From Neodontobutis hainanensis (Eukaryota > Chordata > Actinopteri > Gobiiformes > Odontobutidae), in assembly GCA_024349245.1 (NCBI GenBank), contig JALDNG010000015.1:16083501-16147500 (forward strand): a DNA stretch of 64,000 nucleotides. The letters run 5' to 3'. Below the pieces are notes generated by a model, which saw nothing but the letters and a program-made list of their open reading frames with translations, ran no database searches and was not told the origin of the DNA. Shown one piece after another: positions 1 through 8,465 of this stretch. A program made the position numbers and the translations under genes. Position 1 is the first letter of the stretch; each line of letters starts with the position of its first letter.

Positions 1-2270
1 ATAAAGAAGTGCAGGGCTCTAGACTAATATACACTGGTCACATTAATGCAACAAGTTTTTATTCTTGAAGCTAATTATTTTCACATACTGACCATTACAA
101 TATTTTTCATTGGCCCTGTGCTTAATGTGTGGTGTCTGTCAGTAGTAATAAAAGGGTATTTCTGTGGGATCAATAAAGTCCTATCTTATCTTATCTAAAG
201 CAGTAATTATCAACAAGTGGCTATAACTTACTGAGGAAATCACTATAGCCGGGTGTGACTCCCAAAAATCAAACATAAAAGCAGATTGAGGAGCAAACTG
301 TTTTATGGATGCCATGTGGGATCCAATGACAAGCCCTGCTCTTTCCCAAAGGGCCTGCAGGGTGGCCCAAAGCCCCTCTGTCTGACTTCAAAGGGCTGGT
401 TGTTTCAGGTGAGAGGACTATGGGGGGTAGGCATCAAACAGTAATCTAGAAAGGTGATCATAGAAACACTTCACTTTAGTTTGGCACTTTAGAAGAATAC
501 ATGACAAATGTGAGGTTTAAGTGTTATCAGCATCTCAGTTGAATCTGTGTTGTAATTCCTTATACATACATTTAAAGAGTGTCTTTAATGTAATCACTTC
601 CTGATACACTGATTGCATCATTTACTGCATCGATGGAAACACTGGTGAAAAAAAATCAATAGACTTTCTTTATCTTTATATAAATACACCTAAAATTATT
701 GTGTATTTGTTCATTGTCGTTGTGTTACTTTATAGATTGACAAGACTAAATAAGGATAGTAATATAATACTCAGCATTATTTCTTTAGTGGCATTTACTA
801 CAACATCCGTGCTGTTTAATTTTGTGATACTACATTGATGTGTTGCAATTAAATGTTGTGGAAAGTTTACACCACTAGAGGGCTCTAATAAACCTAAAAT
901 GGGGGTATGTGTGTATCTTCTACACTTCGTTCAAACTGTTTTTCTTTTTGACTTGAGGGATAAAATAAAACTACTGTTTCATATCGTAAATATATTTTTA
1001 TTATAGTTATGTTCATATTTTGGTCTTCTACGGACAGATAACAAATTAGTATAGGCGCTGGTAAATGTTTTCTGAAGAGTAATTGGAGACTTAATAATAA
1101 AAAGGCAAAACTACTAAATGATTATAAATATTGCTTAACGTCCTCTGGTAAATGGACGTCACCTGTGGAAGGTGCCTGACTTTGCAGCTTTTCTCAAACA
1201 GTTAAAGCTTGTCACTTCCTCTTCGGGTGGTCTCACACTTCACTCAGGTCACATCTTACTGCTCCTGGGTGAGGGTCATGTGAAATCAAAGTCCCATGCG
1301 TGTGGTATTTTTTGAGGATTATTCTGTAAATAAAATAAAAATGTTAAAACAATTAAATGCAGCAATATAAATCCGCCTTTATTATATATACCACTTAAAG
1401 GTAGAGTATACAGGACATCCTCAAATCTACTTCCTGCTACCTGTAGTTCATAATTCTCTTCCTTTTTTTTCACATGGTAGGGTCATTTTTTAGTGTTAAT
1501 GGTTACCCGTTCATAAGGGCTTACAGAAGAGCAGAAATACACAGACACTATAAGGAGGCTAACTTTTATGAAAAGCAAAAAATGAAATAAAAAAACACTA
1601 AACAATTAAAAGCAGACGGGCATGGGGTCGTCCAGCATATTGCCTCTTTCCCACCCACCGCTAAGGGGCGCTGTGTGCTCATGTTTTTGTGTTTGGTTTA
1701 TGGCTCTTTATCTTTATTATCAAGTGAGCAGGCAACGGTGTTAAGACTACAGCAACATCATGCATCATGTTTTTCTTTGGTTATTAATATGGGAATGACC
1801 TACCACTAAAATAGATAGTTGTCAAGTAGTAATTATTAACATATTTAAAAGGGTGCATTTTGTAAAAAAATATATAAATACGCCTTGGCTTTAAAACAAA
1901 ATGTGATGTAAAGCTTTTATCAACGTGTGCATGAAAATGTCTGATCAGAATATGTTGCAATAGTGTTGTTGATTGCAACTGAACTGAGTGTTGTTTGCTT
2001 GTGTCTCCTCTCTTTCCTGTCAAGAGAGGAGCTCGCTACACGTTAACATAAAGACTATGTGTATTGGGGACCAGTGATGGGACAAAACGTCACAAAATGA
2101 GCCATAAAAATGCAGTTCATTTTATGTAAGGATGAAGTGATAAATGTTGACAATTTGACTTGGGAAGCCTTTTTGATTGCATTATTCAAGTGTGTTGAAT
2201 AACTGAATGTGTTGCTGCTGAGTGTATCCCCATCATATCGCAATGGACTACCACAAATATTAAACCCTCG
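1..2270. other. Upstream intergenic DNA
   Basis: AT-rich sequence with no convincing exon. Reading frames here are short, lack splice context and have no recognisable product. It holds a short LINE-type 3' tail near 160-197 and ordinary A/T-rich low-complexity runs. CpG density rises only past about 2270, where the cdkn1c promoter region begins. Nothing else is supported. Confidence 0.6.
158..197 (+). repeat. LINE 3'-tail fragment
   Basis: The string GTGGGATCAATAAAGTC followed by CTATCTTATCTTATCT is the typical end of a teleost L2/CR1/Rex1-like LINE: a conserved GGGATCAATAAAG block and then a short tandem tail. The reverse complement of the same block occurs at 11044 and, diverged, at 21490, so the window holds at least three copies. 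Only the tail is recognisable here. The exact LINE clade is not certain. Confidence 0.6.
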
Positions 2271-2284
2271 AGACCTAGAGACGG

Positions 2285-2321
2285 GTTAGCGTAGACCCAG
2301 AACAAATGGGTTTACGCTGAC
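2285..2321. repeat. Imperfect inverted repeat upstream of the cdkn1c promoter
   Basis: Left arm 2285-2298 (GTTAGCGTAGACCC) and right arm 2308-2321 (GGGTTTACGCTGAC) are complementary at 12 of 14 positions around a 9-base spacer. It lies about 260 bp upstream of the TATA box. It could be a dyad protein-binding site; the right arm read in reverse contains GTAAAC, a forkhead-like core. No function is shown by the sequence alone. Confidence 0.4.
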
Positions 2322-2492
2322 TTCGGAAAACTCAACTCAGCCGTCTTCAATCCACAATGAGGAAAGAAAAAAAAAATCAAAACGCTGCGCTCTGCTTTGC
2401 CGCACAGGCATTAGGGCACCGGGGGCGGACGGGAAATCGCAGTGGGGAGGTTGTGAGATTTTTTTGTGGGGGCAGGGCTGGACATAGAGCAG

Positions 2493-2497
2493 CCAAT
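2493..2497 (+). promoter_or_regulatory. cdkn1c: CCAAT box
   Basis: AGCCAATAAGG lies about 50 bp upstream of the TATA box, the usual NF-Y distance. Confidence 0.65.
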
Positions 2498-2545
2498 AAG
2501 GACGTGGTGCGAGGTGGCTGCTCTGACTGGAGTGTCGTAGGGGGG

Positions 2546-2552
2546 TTATATA
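2546..2552 (+). promoter_or_regulatory. cdkn1c: TATA box
   Basis: TTATATA sits in a GC-rich surround (GGGGGG before, CCCC after), 154 bp before the start codon. Confidence 0.7.
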
Positions 2553-2705
2553 CCCCAGATTTCACTACGAAGGTACATTTAAACCCAAGTGTGTTCAGAG
2601 CAAGGACAGACACACGGACGTAGCATCCACAACAACAAACACCTGATACGTCAGGAATAGTTGGATTCTTTTCTGTCTTTTACCCGTTTTGGAGATCTTT
2701 TGGAG

Positions 2706-3463
2706 ATGTCTAACGTGCAGTTGTCGAGCAGCGCACTGGAGAGGCTGGTGGCCAGGCGGACCTTCCCTCTACACAAGCGCACATTCGTTTGCCGCAACCT
2801 CTTCGGACCCGTAGATCACGACGAGTTGAATCGAGAGATGAAAGACAAACTCCGGGAAATTTCCGAAAGGGACCAGCAGAGGTGGAACTTTAATTTCGAG
2901 GCCAACACCCCGCTGGATGGGGTTTACAAGTGGGAAGAGGTCTCCGTGGAGAGGACGCCGGCATTTTACCAAGACTCCATCCAGAGCGACAGGACGCGAG
3001 TGCCAGCTACGCCCGTCAAGGCGAGACCCTCTTTGGAGGACTCTGCGCTGCCAGAGAACCCTCGTATGGATGTACTGGAGCGCCTGGCCGCACCTGAAAC
3101 CACCAGCACCTCCAGTGCGGTGGAGGTTAACCAGGAGAACCGCAAAGACAAGCTCAACTCAGGGAAGCCGGCGCGCAAACTCGTCCCCAGTGTGAAACGC
3201 AAGAGGACGGACACTCCTGACAACAACACACACATCACAGGTAAGGCCCATTCCGGAGATAAACCCTAATCTTACTCACAATTTGTGTCGATAGCTTGTT
3301 TTATTGCAGTTAATAGAGAATTTTAATTATGTTCTCTTTTCCTCCAGACTTCTTCGTAAAACGCAGGAAGGTTGTGGACAGAAAACCCACTGATGTGAGC
3401 TCTTGCCACCACTCCAAGTCTCCCATCCCACTGGAACAAACTCCGAGAAAGAGGATTCGTTGA
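2706..3463 (+). CDS. cdkn1c: Cyclin-dependent kinase inhibitor 1C (p57Kip2), two coding exons
   Basis: Cip/Kip-family nuclear protein that binds cyclin-CDK complexes and blocks G1/S kinases to drive cell-cycle exit. Coding exons are 2706-3240 and 3348-3463, joined by a GT-AG intron (gtaagg...cctccag); the total is 216 residues plus TGA. The ATG at 2706 is chosen because it begins MSNVQLSSSALERLVARR as in vertebrate p57/p27, with G at -3; the open frame extends 45 nt further upstream, but that stretch begins with TTG and has no ATG. Visible motifs are the cyclin-groove RxL element CRNLFGPVDH (residues 29-38), the CDK-binding segment RWNFNFE (59-65) through TPAFY (84-88), whose Tyr88 matches p27 Tyr88 in position, the basic NLS KRKR (164-167), and the tail EQTPRKRIR (208-216). 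Thr210 corresponds to human p57 Thr310. The DFF.KR motif opening exon 2 and this tail favour CDKN1C over CDKN1B. It is shorter than human p57 (316) because the mammalian PAPA repeats are absent. Which teleost paralogue this is cannot be decided. Confidence 0.95.
3241..3347 (+). other. cdkn1c: cdkn1c intron 1
   Basis: A short 107-bp phase-1 intron with donor AG|gtaagg and acceptor ttttcctccag|AC. It separates the NLS-containing exon from the exon encoding the conserved C-terminus, the same position as in other Cip/Kip genes. Confidence 0.9.
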
Positions 3464-3465
3464 AG

Positions 3466-3953
3466 GTAAAGACAAAACTTTACTTTGATAAAATAGAATT
3501 AAATTCAGCTGTATGTTATATACTGTACCTATGTCGTTTAGGGCTGGTGTTAAAAATGCAAAACACAGACATATAGCCTAAATTAGTGTAGCGCTGATGC
3601 GTTATAATGTTACTTTAACGATAAACTGTTGTGTGTTGAATTGGTTAAAAGACTGGCTACGTGAGGGAAAAAGCCAGGGCTGGTGGTTTATTTGTGAAGG
3701 GGGTGGGGAGGGCCTGAGAACTTGCAGTAGTAGTGATAGTAGTAGCTGTAGTAAGACCATGGGTGTATTGAGTAACCCTGGATGTTGGGGGAGGGGAGAC
3801 TGCGTCACGATGTGGCGGGAAAAGGCTTGTGTAAAGAGGGCGACGCCTGCAGCTGAGGTCTCCTGTTTCCTCAGAGAGCTGACGCGCGTCTTTCTTCACA
3901 CAATGTCCACTCTTTACCCCGGGGGACTGACCGTATTTTATTCTTTTCTCCAG
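3466..3953 (+). other. cdkn1c: cdkn1c intron 2 (within the 3'UTR)
   Basis: Exon 2 ends two bases after the TGA at AAG|gtaaag, and a good acceptor (ttcttttctccag|GTGATT) occurs at 3953. An intron right after the stop is typical of Cip/Kip genes and is too close to the stop to trigger nonsense-mediated decay. The interval includes reading frames of 68-129 codons that I regard as chance. Confidence 0.7.
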
Positions 3954-4882
3954 GTGATTTTGCACTATTTTTCTGAGCATTTCTGAAGATCTCGGGGAGG
4001 ACCTTTCTTCCTGCACAACGCCGGAGATGAGACTTCTAGCAGCGGTGTGTGAGTGAGCGAGCAGCCCGAGTGGTTGCAGCTTTCCCTGGGCGAGGTGCTC
4101 TCCGGCGAAGCGTCCACACCGGACCGGACTCTCAGGACCGGACAGTAGAGGACATGGGGAGGGAAAGGGACTGGTTTCACGAAAGTTGCATATTTGGACT
4201 GATTTCTGGTGTTAGACCTGTTGTTATTCAGTTTTCGATCAAATTTAGACCAATTCACAACAACAAACCCTGGTTTACCTAAAACGTTTTGTGCTACTTA
4301 TAATACGATTCCATGACAATGTAAGTAAATTTGAGGCAGGTTAACCATTTTTAAAATGTTATGTAAACTTTATAGAAATGTATTTTTGTCAAATGATCAA
4401 AATTAAGACTCCTTTGTGAAACCCCCTGATAAGAGAGGACGCTTTGCAGAATGACTTTTATCCAGTACAAATGTAGCATTCATTGCCTTTGCATTCAGCC
4501 ACTCGACAGTGTTAAATGTTTTAACATCTGTGCAATCCTAAATTAAATGTCTACACTGGCCAAAAGTGTACAGCTTTATATAGACAATAATGTTTATTTC
4601 TGTTCTGGTTTTCTGTAAATGTATATTTTTAAAACTATTCTAACTTATAACTTATTTATGTTCCTTTGTATTTGTTCAATGCCTTGTTGATGTTAGCCAA
4701 AGGGCATAATTTTATAACTTTATTTTATTAATTTGTTGTGATGTTTTTGCAATCATGTAGCTTCTCATAGTCAACACTTGAAAATAGCCTAGTGTCTCTT
4801 ATGTGTTCTGAGCCGTTTTGATGTTTTCATATTTGTGTCTTGTGGCAAATGGTGAAAATAAAATATTTTTCACTTGAAATTT
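3954..4882 (+). other. cdkn1c: cdkn1c 3'UTR exon
   Basis: Untranslated terminal exon from the acceptor at 3953 to the poly(A) signal at 4857. The first 300 bp are GC-richer, and the rest is AT-rich with several ATTTA-like and TTATTTA segments, which often mark unstable messages. The 3' boundary is inferred from the AATAAA. Confidence 0.65.
4857..4862 (+). terminator. cdkn1c: Poly(A) signal AATAAA of cdkn1c
   Basis: GAAAATAAAATATTTTT gives a canonical hexamer; cleavage is expected about 15-25 nt downstream. It is the first canonical AATAAA after the 3'UTR acceptor. Confidence 0.7.
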
Positions 4883-4935
4883 AGCCTACTTACGATTTTG
4901 TGATTGAGTTACATTTCCATCCTGATGCTAACGAT

Positions 4936-4990
4936 GTTTAAAATGAAAACATTCGCCTCTTATCCAAAGAGTATTAAATCTATGACTTAA
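4936..4990 (+). repeat. Diverged copy of dispersed repeat family A
   Basis: The pattern AATGAAAACATTCGCCTC, then TTATCCAAAGAGTATTAAATC, aligns loosely with 5088-5160 and 42592-42712 (AAGACGTTTTGTCTCTAATTCCAAGAGACTTTATC). Only the shared core is recognisable. It sits right after the cdkn1c poly(A) site. Confidence 0.4.
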
Positions 4991-5087
4991 AATGTAACAA
5001 GAAAAACTAATTTACAGTCTAAAATGATTTAGAATTGCGACAGCAGTTTCACATTAGGCCTAAAAGAAAAGTTAAAGCAAAGGACTG

Positions 5088-5160
5088 AGTTTTTAAGGTG
5101 AAAACATTTGTCTCTAATTCCAAAAGACCTTTTTAATTCTGAGTTAAACTGGTAAGTGAG
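5088..5160 (+). repeat. Copy of dispersed repeat family A
   Basis: The core AAGGTGAAAACATTTGTC, TCTAATTCCAAAAGAC and GAGTTAAACTGGTAAG closely matches 42609-42682. This core is common in teleost intergenic DNA. The class is not assigned. Confidence 0.6.
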
Positions 5161-6359
5161 CTGAGCTTCATCTCTAGAGGAAGGGGTTGATACAGAACCA
5201 TTAGGCCTAGTCTATCACGTCAATATCGCCAAGTCTCTTCGAACTAGCTTAAGAAGCGTCAGCTAAAATAACATTGACCCAGCACAATAAAAAGCTCCTG
5301 TGCTGTGTGATCAGACAGGTATCCTTCCCTTTCTCCCCGGGTGCTACAGGTACAGTTTACGTCTGTGCGTCATGTGGCCTTGCGCAGCAGAGCGCATTGA
5401 GACGTGAGCCTAGAGCAGCGTGGCAGCTGCGGGATATAGGCTAGGATTTAAAGGCCCTTTCGCCCCTCTAAAGAAGCAGCAGCTGCCTTTGGATCCCCGC
5501 TTTGTCCGCACTGAAGACACCCCCACATCCACCCGCACTCAACAAGCTCCTCTAAAGACCCACTCACACACTGTGTTTACACCGGCGTGGATACACCGGG
5601 CGTGGAGGCCACCTGCCAGAGCTGCAAAAAGAAAACTACTAGTCTTTGTAATTGTCCTGCTCTATTGAAACAAACCATTCAACAGGTCATACTTGCAAGT
5701 TTACCCTTAATTGAAAGAAGAAGAATGCTAGGCCTTCACTGTCTGTGTATCTCTCACAACAAATCCACATTTTAGATTATCTTGACATTTCAACGGGTCT
5801 GATATGTGACATTACTGTTTTGATAAAATGGAGACTTTTGATGGCCAAGATGACTTTGCCAGATCTTTACAGCCATAAGCTTTGACGGGCTTGTTCTGAT
5901 TTCCAACACAAAGCTCTCTCTAGCTCCATTCTTTCCTTTTTGTTGCCATATGGCAAATCCATGTAGACATAGCCAAGACCTATTCAGTCAGCCACAGAAT
6001 GTCCTGCATCAGAGAACAAAAGACACTTTGTCTGGCTGCTCTATTGATACGAATGGCTGAAAAAAATATTATAATTAATCTATGGCTATATCCAGCTAAT
6101 TAACGCCCATATGCCCAGGGGGAGTCGGGAGGCCATTGAGGAGTTTTATATTCTCAATAGTTTACATGTTAAAGACAACAGCTGTTCATGAGTTACTTTA
6201 ATGAAGTCCCTCTATGTCGAAGACTAGACACATTCAAGTCCGCCTCAGAGTTAAAGGGGTCATCTTCCTTTATTTGTCTGTGCTACTATATAAGATTTGT
6301 CTCAATAAACACAAGTTAAATTCACATTTGTTAATCTAAAAATAGAGCTGGTGTAATGG

Positions 6360-6373
6360 AGGTCAAAGGGTCA
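6360..6373 (+). promoter_or_regulatory. Nuclear-receptor direct repeat (DR2-like)
   Basis: AGGTCA aa GGGTCA is two hormone-receptor half-sites on the same strand with a 2-bp spacer. A single match in 64 kb has limited weight. Confidence 0.3.
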
Positions 6374-7084
6374 AGGCCCAATACAGTCTCTTTAAAAAAC
6401 AAAACCAAATACATTTGGATCTACTACAGACAAGTGACATTTTGCAGACAACGAATCTTGAGCATCAAATCAAATGTCACTGGGTGGTTCTGTAGAGGGC
6501 CCCACAAAATATGAACATGACAATTACTGCTGTACATTTAGAAGGCCATAAAGTAAAGAGATGACAGATAACATACAGACCTGATTAACAAGCAAAAGGA
6601 CAAAAGAATACAATTAAAAAGGCAGCTGCTGCGAGAAAGGATGCTTTATGGGCCTTGTAGTTCCCCATGTGACCTTCTAACTCACAGCCAATGTCCAATA
6701 TGAATCTATCATAATCATTATTCATATAAAATTTGAATTATGCAACATGAAAATCAATGTTTAAATGTAGTTTATAATTCATTTGGTGATCAGTCAACTG
6801 TAGTTATCTTTTACAGATGCTTAAGTCCAAGCCTTAGAAATCATTACGTGTATGCACAAATGTGAACTAAAAATGTATTCATTAATAGATTCTCAAATGT
6901 AAGGGATATTATTATTCTGCTGTATACAAAAATAAAATGGGGAGTTATCATAGCAGAGGTGAAAAAAAAATCTAACTTTCAGTCAAAACATAGAATTAAC
7001 GAGACACTGTGCAAAGACTGCAATTAAATATAGAAAAGGAAGAAAATCAGCCAAAGGGAATTAACATTTTCCATGACCATCTGG

Positions 7085-7200
7085 CATCAGCGCAGGCGAC
7101 AGCGAACAAAGGCGAAGCTGGATGGAGAGGAGAGGCGAGTGTGCCATCGCATTGACCTGCAAATGAGGCTTTGTCACCGAGTTAAAGCTCCCTGACCCCC
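7085..7200. other. Possible conserved non-coding element
   Basis: A high-complexity GC-richer block in an AT-rich flank. It contains AACAAAGG (Sox/TCF-like) and TGACCTGCAAATGAGG (octamer-like). It has the texture of a vertebrate enhancer, but conservation cannot be tested here. Confidence 0.3.
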
Positions 7201-7559
7201 TTTACCCCCCTCCCCTCCATCGAGCAAATAAAAAAAAAAAAATTAAAAATATATCGTGACGAATGAAGGCCTGCGTTCAGACATGTGCACGCTTTGTATT
7301 GGAAAAAAGTAAATAAAGCTTCTGCAGATCTAGGTAAACGTTGATGAGACGTGCGCGTAAAACTCGATGGATCACGACGAAAGCTAGTCTCTTGTATCGA
7401 TGTATTTACAAAATCCTATAACAAATAACAAACCAAAACGCGATATTTTTAAACAAAAGGTCTTGCTTGGTTTTGCGCATCACACACGACACGTTTTACG
7501 CACTCTGAAACACCTATTACTGCGAAATCTATACATAATTTAACAAATACAAATGCGTT

Positions 7560-8371
7560 TTTATTAATATACAAATTTACTATACATTTTATTAATTTTG
7601 CTGCACCTATTCTCCATCTCCCTTGCGTTTATGTTGTGCGTCGTTAGTGCCTGGTTGTGTGGTTGTTTGGACACCTGTGCGCAGCCCCTAACTCCAAATC
7701 TCTTTTTTTCAACAACACCCCCCCCTCTCCAGACGAGTGCGCAGGCAGAGGCCCACGTGTTTGCATAAAGGTGATTGTATCCAGAGGAGGGATTATGCGC
7801 GTTTTGTTTGTGAACTGAAACCAAACATTCAAAGTACAGTATAGTAAAAAGCTCGCGAGTGGAGGGGCTTAAGGACACACCAACCAAACAAGACGAGAGG
7901 GATAGCATGACTGAAATAGAAAGTTTAAAACGGACCTGGGAAGATAATTGGGTGTTTAAAATTAACGAGACGCATAGTAATAAAGAAAGAATGTAATTTA
8001 CAAAGCGTCCAAGAGCATTTAAAGAAAAACGGAGGCCACTTTTCTTTAAGTTTAGGCCCTTACGCACGCAGACGTAGTTTAATGTTTTGTCTTTTTTCCC
8101 TTCTTAGAGTTTTTCCTTTACATCCACTCAGTATTCATGCCTGTGGATAACAAAGAGCTTGCCTCAATCCACACAGGAGGCGGTGTGACAGGGAACTCGT
8201 GGCAGCTTTTCAAATATCTTCTTTCTGTCTCCTTTTCTGTGCGTCTCGACTTTGGCCTGGGTCTCCGTGGCAGGGGGGAGAGCGGATCAAGCGAGAAGCG
8301 CCTCCCCACTTCAGGCTCTTCGGATTCACTTTGCTCTCCGCACGCATCAAGGAGATTGAATTTAACGCTGT
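7560..8371 (-). other. Possible terminal exon and 3'UTR of an unidentified gene
   Basis: On the minus strand an acceptor-like tract, ttcttttcttgtag, ends at 8372 and is followed by about 84 open codons ending in TAA at 8118. Downstream is about 550 bp of CpG-richer sequence, ending in an AATAAA at 7565-7560. The predicted peptide starts near DSVKFNLLDACGEQ, has the motif RRFSLDPLSPLPRRP, and ends STGMNTEWM. I do not recognise it. Such a gene would converge on cdkn1c, as KCNQ1 does in mammals, but the peptide does not resemble the KCNQ1 C-terminus. It may equally be a non-coding CpG-rich regulatory block. Confidence 0.25.
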
Positions 8372-8465
8372 CTACAAGAAAAGAACATTCGTAACAATAT
8401 TTCTCAACGTAATCATGGCTAAATGATACTAGGAGTTTTCTAAAAAATAAATGCGTTGTGACCAC

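Larger units (their letters stand above)
2421..2580 (+). promoter_or_regulatory. cdkn1c: cdkn1c core and proximal promoter
   Basis: In order this holds a GC-box-like GGGGGCGG (about 2421), a CCAAT box in AGCCAATAAGG (2493-2497) and a TATA box TTATATA (2546-2552). The spacing is normal for a TATA-driven promoter and predicts a start near 2575-2585. That gives a 5'UTR of about 125 nt with no upstream ATG before the start codon at 2706. The region is also CpG-richer than the flank, as expected for a regulated developmental gene. The start site itself is inferred. Confidence 0.7.
4883..7060. other. Intergenic DNA downstream of cdkn1c
   Basis: Mostly AT-rich and non-repetitive apart from two family-A repeat copies. 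A CpG-richer patch at about 5340-5560 includes TATA-like GGGATATAGG and TTTAAAGG strings and could be a small regulatory element, but no transcript can be supported. The tandem half-site AGGTCAAAGGGTCA is at 6360-6373. Confidence 0.5.

Noticed and set aside
2661..2705. N-terminal extension of the cdkn1c frame by 15 codons
   Set aside because: The upstream stretch begins with TTG and contains no ATG; the family-conserved N-terminus MSNVQLSSS starts at 2706.
3597..4282. Several 68-129 codon frames on both strands after the cdkn1c stop
   Set aside because: They overlap the 3'UTR intron and exon, mutually overlap, and have no domain or independent promoter.
7564..8067. 167-codon minus-strand frame
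   Set aside because: Low-complexity, codon use like non-coding DNA, and it falls in what would be the 3'UTR of the candidate exon at 8118-8371.
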